The notes under the pieces were generated by a model that was not told the DNA's origin, ran no database searches, and was given only the letters and a program-made list of their open reading frames with translations. A stretch of 48,405 nucleotides of DNA from Verrucomicrobiia bacterium (GTDB lineage Bacteria > Verrucomicrobiota > Verrucomicrobiia > Limisphaerales > DSYF01): positions 1 through 48,405 of the forward strand of contig DASTWL010000094.1 in the NCBI GenBank assembly GCA_035765895.1, read 5' to 3'. The first letter of the stretch is position 1, and each line of letters begins with the position of its first letter. The translations under genes and the position numbers were made by a program. Below, in pieces: positions 44,016-48,405 of this stretch.

Positions 44016-45358
44016 ATCTGCTCAACGCCATTCTGGTCGGTTTCAAGGAAATCTGGGCGCACAAGTTTCGCTCCGTGCTCACGATGCTCGGCATCATTCT
44101 GGGCGTCTCCAGCCTCATTGGCATGGCCGCACTGGTCAAGGGCATGGAAAACGGCATGCGCGAGGCGCTCATCGCCGTGGGCGGCGTCGAACGCGTGCGG
44201 CTGGAGGACGCGGACATTCCGCCGGATCAACAATACCGCGCCGACCAGGCCGTGGGCATCACGATGAACGACGTCTATGCCCTGCAGAACAACGCCCCGT
44301 TGATGCGGCTGATTTCGCCCGAAATGCGCGAACGCAACCTGCTCATGACCCACGCCGGCAAGAGCTACCGGCCCTTCATCTTCATGGGCACGTGGCCCAA
44401 CGCCCTGGAGATGAATGACCACGAAATCGGCTACGGCCGCATGTTCAACGAGATTGACGACGAAGGGGCGCGGCCCGTGTGCGTGATCGGCACCGGCGCG
44501 CGCGATGAATTGTTCGGCTCCCCCGAGGAGGTCGGCCGGGAGATCATTCCGATCGGCCAGACCGTGAACATTCAGGGCCAGGTGTTCACCATCGTGGGCA
44601 TGTTCAAGCACTACGAAAGCGAACAAGAACGCCGTGCGCGCGAGTATGTGGCCGACCATCCGCAGGCCACGAACATGCTGGCGCGTTTCCGCAACGGCCG
44701 TTCGGGCTGGGTGTTTCGCATGAAGAACAACACGGTTTACATTCCGCTCAACACCATGTGGCTGCGCTTTCGCGCCTCGGGCGGCTCAAACAACATTCCC
44801 GACCCGCGACTTTCCGGCCTGGCCGCCAAGGTGGCCAACGTCAACGAACTGAGTCAGGCCATCGAGCAGGCCAGCAAGGCCCTCCTGCGCGTGCACAACG
44901 GGATTGAAGATTTCTCCTTCGACACCCGCGAAGACTGGGCCGAAAACATCACCGCGGCGATCAAGAACGCCCGGCTCAGCGGCGGCATCATTGCGGCCAT
45001 CAGCCTGATCGTCGGCGGCATCGGCATCATGAACATCATGCTGGCAAGCATCACCGAACGCATCCGCGAGATCGGCATCCGCAAGGCCATCGGCGCCACG
45101 TCGGTGGACATTTTCATCCAGATTCTCGTGGAAAGCATCGTCATCGCCATCATCGGCGGAGCCGCCGGGTTGCTGACCTCCCTGGCGCTGGTGAATTTGC
45201 TGGGCTACATTTCCCCCACGGATAACACGCCCCAGATCACCGTTTTTGCCTGCATTGTGGCCTTCAGCTTCAGCGTCTGCGTGGGCGTTCTGGCCGGCCT
45301 GGTGCCCGCCTTCAAAGCCGCCCGCCTCGATCCGATTCAGGCGCTGCGCTACGAGTAG
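44012..45358 (+). CDS. MacB-type ABC transporter permease (MacB_PCD + FtsX domains)
   Basis: A 448-residue permease. The first TM helix (FRSVLTMLGIILGVSSLIGM) is followed by a large periplasmic MacB_PCD domain (residues ~45-320), then three TM helices near the C-terminus. These include GGIGIMNIMLASITERIREI and GIRKAIGATSVDIFIQILVE, the FtsX-domain coupling region, and the C-terminal PAFKAARLDPIQALRYE, the standard end of this family. The periplasmic domain carries a charged insertion around residue 190-235 (KHYESEQERRAREYVADHPQ). Third gene of the MacAB-like operon. It ends convergent with the GH2 gene, 94 bases away. Confidence 0.93.
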   Translation: MNLLNAILVGFKEIWAHKFRSVLTMLGIILGVSSLIGMAALVKGMENGMREALIAVGGVERVRLEDADIPPDQQYRADQAVGITMNDVYALQNNAPLMRLISPEMRERNLLMTHAGKSYRPFIFMGTWPNALEMNDHEIGYGRMFNEIDDEGARPVCVIGTGARDELFGSPEEVGREIIPIGQTVNIQGQVFTIVGMFKHYESEQERRAREYVADHPQATNMLARFRNGRSGWVFRMKNNTVYIPLNTMWLRFRASGGSNNIPDPRLSGLAAKVANVNELSQAIEQASKALLRVHNGIEDFSFDTREDWAENITAAIKNARLSGGIIAAISLIVGGIGIMNIMLASITERIREIGIRKAIGATSVDIFIQILVESIVIAIIGGAAGLLTSLALVNLLGYISPTDNTPQITVFACIVAFSFSVCVGVLAGLVPAFKAARLDPIQALRYE

Positions 45359-45452
45359 AACGCGGGCACCGATCAATCAAGGTGGCAATCAAGCCGATCA
45401 TGAACCGACCGGGCGCGCCTTCGGCAAAGGGGAATTTTCTCTCTGGCGGAAT

Positions 45453-47765
45453 TTAACGAAGGCCGATGATGGTCTTCGTGTCGCCTTGCGGTTCCACGAG
45501 CAGCGCCAGGTCTATGAACTGACCTCCGCCCGTCTGATGCGTGTGCACGGCGAGGGTGTTTTGCCCGGGCCGCAACGCCTGCTTCAGCGCGGCGGTCACC
45601 TCAAACGCCTCGTAGGCCGTGTTGAACCCGCCGCGTTGCCAGACCCGCTTTCCATTCACGTAAATCTCCGTGGTTTCGTCATGGAAAATCACGAGTGCCG
45701 CCGCGTTGATCACCTTGCCTTCCCAATTGAAATGCCGCCGCAACCAGATGTCCGGCGTGCGCCACTCGGTGCGGAACTGACTGATGGTTCCAAACGGTGC
45801 CCGGGCTTCGCTCCACCCGCTGTCATCAAACCCGGCATTCTCCCAGCCGGCCCCGGGCGTTGCCGTGGTGAAACGATACGGCCGGCACAGATCACCATCG
45901 GGCGCCGCCCCGACGAGCACCTGCCAGTCGTGCGCCCCCGCCGGATTCGGGATGGGTGCCGTCGGCCCGGTGCGTTCATAGGCCGCCTCGCGGGCGGTGA
46001 TGGCGTGGAGCCGCTTCAAGTCGAACTTCGGCCGCCGATCGTAGTAATACAAACCGTTCCGCTCCTGTTCCACGTCGGTCAGTTGCGTGTAGCAAAAGCC
46101 GAACAAATTCGGATTGTCGAGCTGCGCATCGACCAATCCCTGGTAGCGTGTGTAAAACTCTTCCTCGGACTTGGGGCCGCTGCCGTAACTCCAGCCGCCC
46201 TCCGTGCTCCAGCCAATACCGCCAAATTCGCTGACCATGAACGGCACACCCAAGTCGCGCGCGGGCGCGCCCACGCCATAGCGGGCAGGCACTGACACGC
46301 CACCCGCACCGCCAAAGAAATCCATCCAGCGCTTTTTGAAGCTGGCCGGATCCTGGTTGTAATCGTGATTGTCACGCACTTCCGGATTCCCCAGCGTGTG
46401 CCCCCATCCGCTCGTTTCGAGCACCGGCCGCGTCGGGTCGATGGCGCGCGTTTCGTGCCAGACGATGCGCTGGATTTCGCCCGCACTGTCGGGTGTTTCG
46501 TTGAAGGGACACCAGCCGACAATCGAGGGATGATTGCCGTCCCGCAGCAGAACCTCGGTCCACTCGTTGAGGTAGTTGGCGTAGTTTTCCGGTTGATAAT
46601 TGAAACCCCAGTTGGGGAATTCGCCCCAGACCAGGTAACCGAGCTTGTCCGCCCAGTAAAGGTAGCGCGGCTCGAACACCTTCTGGTGCAGGCGCGCGCC
46701 GTTGAAGCCGGCGGCAAGCGAACGCTCGATGTCCGCCTTCAATTCATCGTCCGACGGCGCCGTCCAGACGCCGTCGGGATAAAAGCCCTGATCCAAAATC
46801 AGCCGCTGGAACACACGCTTGCCGTTGATGAGGATGGCGCGGCCGTCAATGGTCACTTTGCGCAGACCAAAGTAGCTGGCCACCTCGTCCACCTTTTTCC
46901 GGCCGTGCGTGAGCGTGAATTTGAGATCATACAGGAAAGGCGCGCCCGGCTCCCAGAGCTTCTTCTGCTTCAGATTCACCACGAGACGATTATCGCGCCA
47001 CTGGGCCGGACAGGAATCCCGGCCGACGCTCCGGCCGTTGGCAAAGGCCTCCACGTTCAAGGTCAAATCCGGATCGGTGCCGTTGATGTTGGCGGTGACC
47101 AGCACACGCGACTTGTCCGGATCGGGGACGACGGAGAAATTTTCGACGTAGGACGAACCCACGCCTTCCAGCCACACGGGCTGCCAGATGCCGGTGGTGC
47201 GGGTGTAAACGCAACCTTCGCTGACAGTGTGCGTCTGCTTGCCCGTGGGTTGCCGGCCGCTCGCCGTGTCGTCAAACGCGCGCACGACCACCTCGTTGCG
47301 GCCGGGATGCACCAGACCGGTGATTTCAAACGCAAACGACACGTTGCCGCCCACGTGGGTTCCCGCCAGCACGCCGTTCACCCAAACCCACGTCTGGTAA
47401 TCCACGCCGCCGAAATGCAGCAGCAGGCGCCTGCCCTGCAACGCCGCGGGCACCTCGAAGTCCCGCCGATACCACACATTCTTCATCAAACCGTAGTGCT
47501 CCACGCCGCTGAGCTTGCTTTCAGGACAGAACGGAACGGTGATTTTGCCGGCCAGATCCCGGCCCGACGTCAAACCGCGCGCCACGCCATCGCCGGCTTC
47601 GTCGATTTCAAACTGCCATTCGCCGTTCAGAGTCATCCAGTCCGGCCGAAACGCATCGGGCCGCGGATGCTCCGGCCGCGGCACCGCCGCCCGGCAGGAG
47701 CTGTTCGCGCCGGTTGTCAGTGCCGCCGCGACGGCGACACACGTGATCAAAGTTTGGATTCGCAT
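45453..47765 (-). CDS. Secreted GH2-family glycoside hydrolase (beta-galactosidase/glucuronidase type)
   Basis: A 770-residue enzyme. A signal peptide (LITCVAVAAALTTG) is followed by a sugar-binding jelly-roll (LNGEWQFEIDEAGDG, YRRDFEVPAALQGRRLLLHF, GGVDYQTWVWVNG), an Ig-like domain and a TIM barrel. Acid/base Glu423 lies in WCPFNETPD and nucleophile Glu513 in FMVSEFGGIGWS, consistent with GH2. After ~residue 590, a further jelly-roll-like domain (TPDIWLRRHFNWEGKVINAA, HTHQTGGGQFIDLALLVEPQ) is extra compared with a minimal GH2 and probably binds glycan. The gene is preceded by a GH127-like gene ending ten bases upstream. GAGGAAA seven bases before the ATG at 47765 serves as ribosome binding site. 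Confidence 0.88.
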   Translation of the reverse strand: MRIQTLITCVAVAAALTTGANSSCRAAVPRPEHPRPDAFRPDWMTLNGEWQFEIDEAGDGVARGLTSGRDLAGKITVPFCPESKLSGVEHYGLMKNVWYRRDFEVPAALQGRRLLLHFGGVDYQTWVWVNGVLAGTHVGGNVSFAFEITGLVHPGRNEVVVRAFDDTASGRQPTGKQTHTVSEGCVYTRTTGIWQPVWLEGVGSSYVENFSVVPDPDKSRVLVTANINGTDPDLTLNVEAFANGRSVGRDSCPAQWRDNRLVVNLKQKKLWEPGAPFLYDLKFTLTHGRKKVDEVASYFGLRKVTIDGRAILINGKRVFQRLILDQGFYPDGVWTAPSDDELKADIERSLAAGFNGARLHQKVFEPRYLYWADKLGYLVWGEFPNWGFNYQPENYANYLNEWTEVLLRDGNHPSIVGWCPFNETPDSAGEIQRIVWHETRAIDPTRPVLETSGWGHTLGNPEVRDNHDYNQDPASFKKRWMDFFGGAGGVSVPARYGVGAPARDLGVPFMVSEFGGIGWSTEGGWSYGSGPKSEEEFYTRYQGLVDAQLDNPNLFGFCYTQLTDVEQERNGLYYYDRRPKFDLKRLHAITAREAAYERTGPTAPIPNPAGAHDWQVLVGAAPDGDLCRPYRFTTATPGAGWENAGFDDSGWSEARAPFGTISQFRTEWRTPDIWLRRHFNWEGKVINAAALVIFHDETTEIYVNGKRVWQRGGFNTAYEAFEVTAALKQALRPGQNTLAVHTHQTGGGQFIDLALLVEPQGDTKTIIGLR

Positions 47766-47775
47766 GCTGATTTCC

Positions 47776-48405
47776 TCATTTCAAACGCCATTCGAGAATG
47801 CCGCCGGAATAACCGGATTGCAGTTCCACCTCCAGCCGGAGGGCCGGGGTCTTGACCGGAGCAAACGAAAGCGTGTTCCAACGATCCTTCGTCAACGGCC
47901 CACTCACGGCCTCGGCCACCGGTTTCCAGCCGCCACGGTCCGCGTAATAAACCCGCCATGACTTCGGAACGCGGCACTCGCCCTTGCCGGTGTCGTCAAA
48001 CCAATACACGTCCACCGCGCTGACCTCCTTGGGCGACGTAAAGTCATACTGCACCCACTCGCGCGTGCCGCGGTGATCCCACCAGGTGAAACGCGGAATG
48101 GATTCGTCGCCCGAACGCGCCGGCACCAGGCCGTCCGCCAGCGCCGTCACCGTGTCGCCCGCGTAACAATGCGAGGCGGTGATGTGGTAAGGCGACGGTT
48201 TGGGGACCTGGGGCGCCACCCATTGATGCACTTCCGGACCGGTGCCAATGACGGGAAACGCTGAAATCCTCAAGCGCGCGGCGCCCATGGGAATCAACGA
48301 TACGGTCTCCACGGGCTGCGCCGATGCGACGGGACTGTCTTGCAGCACCGCGCACAACCCGAAGCGATCCACCGTCCATTCCGGGATGCGTTTCGCTTTC
48401 ACCGT
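47776..48405 (-). CDS. C-terminal part of a GH127-like (DUF1680, beta-L-arabinofuranosidase type) protein, 5' end outside window
   Basis: About 209 residues are visible with no start in the window. The segment RIPEWTVDRFGLCAVLQDSP, then VETVSLIPMGAARLRISAFP, is the usual C-terminal signature of long GH127/DUF1680 proteins. The final ~130 residues (HCYAGDTVTALADGLVPARS, FTWWDHRGTREWVQYDF, VSAVDVYWFDDTG, SWRVYYAD) form a discoidin-like (F5/8 type C) carbohydrate-binding domain. The catalytic barrel is missing because of the window edge. It lies in the same operon as the GH2 gene, suggesting joint action on an arabinose- or galactose-containing polysaccharide. The assignment rests on motifs recalled, not aligned. 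Confidence 0.72.
   Translation of the reverse strand, partial: TVKAKRIPEWTVDRFGLCAVLQDSPVASAQPVETVSLIPMGAARLRISAFPVIGTGPEVHQWVAPQVPKPSPYHITASHCYAGDTVTALADGLVPARSGDESIPRFTWWDHRGTREWVQYDFTSPKEVSAVDVYWFDDTGKGECRVPKSWRVYYADRGGWKPVAEAVSGPLTKDRWNTLSFAPVKTPALRLEVELQSGYSGGILEWRLK

Noticed and set aside
1-48405. tRNA genes, rRNA, CRISPR arrays, insertion sequences, SAM/SAH riboswitches
   Set aside because: I looked for T-arm GTTCGA-type signatures, spaced direct repeats, transposase motifs and conserved riboswitch cores upstream of metK and ahcY, and saw none that held up. A covariance-model scan would be needed to exclude weak RNA candidates.

Overview
The window is GC-rich, densely coded chromosomal DNA with no rRNA, tRNA, CRISPR array, insertion sequence or phage gene that I could see. 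The gene mix points to a free-living, polysaccharide-degrading member of the Verrucomicrobiota, perhaps a Limisphaerales or Pedosphaera-like lineage. That mix includes secreted GH106, GH5-like, GH43, GH2 and GH127-type enzymes, a DUF3142 protein, a PagL-like outer-membrane protein, a CaCA exchanger and a very large PPi-PEPCK-like protein. The taxonomic assignment is inferred from gene content, not from a marker gene. The window edges cut a GH106-like gene on the left and a GH127-like gene on the right.

Layout. Positions 1-6.5 kb: GH106-like enzyme (cut), TMEM175-type channel, secreted beta-helix protein with a PxKF domain and a strong terminator, a two-domain LOG-family protein, and a PfkB sugar kinase with its own terminator. 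6.7-10.3 kb: an overlapping pair made of a DUF3142 protein and a secreted helical-repeat protein. 10.3-13.8 kb: DUF167 protein, CaCA exchanger, secreted GH5-like enzyme, ExoD-like membrane protein. 13.8-19.1 kb: an 1149-residue protein that looks like PPi-dependent PEP carboxykinase, a 0.7-kb gene-free stretch, and an RMD1/DUF155 protein. 19.1-24.3 kb: dabB-dabA, an inorganic-carbon uptake pair, with a divergent LysR regulator and an AT-rich palindromic control region between them. 24.3-28.8 kb: purK-purE with overlapping start and stop, PagL-like protein, a degenerate Ser/Thr kinase, ComF-like phosphoribosyltransferase. 28.9-33.8 kb: accD, then an ArsR-methyltransferase fusion regulator divergent from metK-ahcY, which end in a textbook terminator. 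33.9-41.9 kb: frameshifted alpha/beta hydrolase, HrpA helicase, REC-PAS signalling protein, GH43 enzyme, small lipoprotein. 42.1-48.4 kb: three-gene MacAB-type ABC export operon, then a GH127-like/GH2 glycosidase operon.

The most coherent regulatory story is the SAM cycle. An ArsR-type winged helix fused to an SAM/SAH-binding methyltransferase fold faces metK-ahcY, and a perfect 15-bp palindrome overlaps the likely metK -10 box. This suggests SAH-responsive (SahR-like) repression. The second is dabBA plus LysR, an energy-coupled carbonic anhydrase in what otherwise looks like a heterotroph, probably supplying bicarbonate for carboxylations. Acetyl-CoA carboxylase (accD), PurE/PurK and the PPi-PEPCK-like enzyme, all in this window, are CO2/HCO3-linked reactions.
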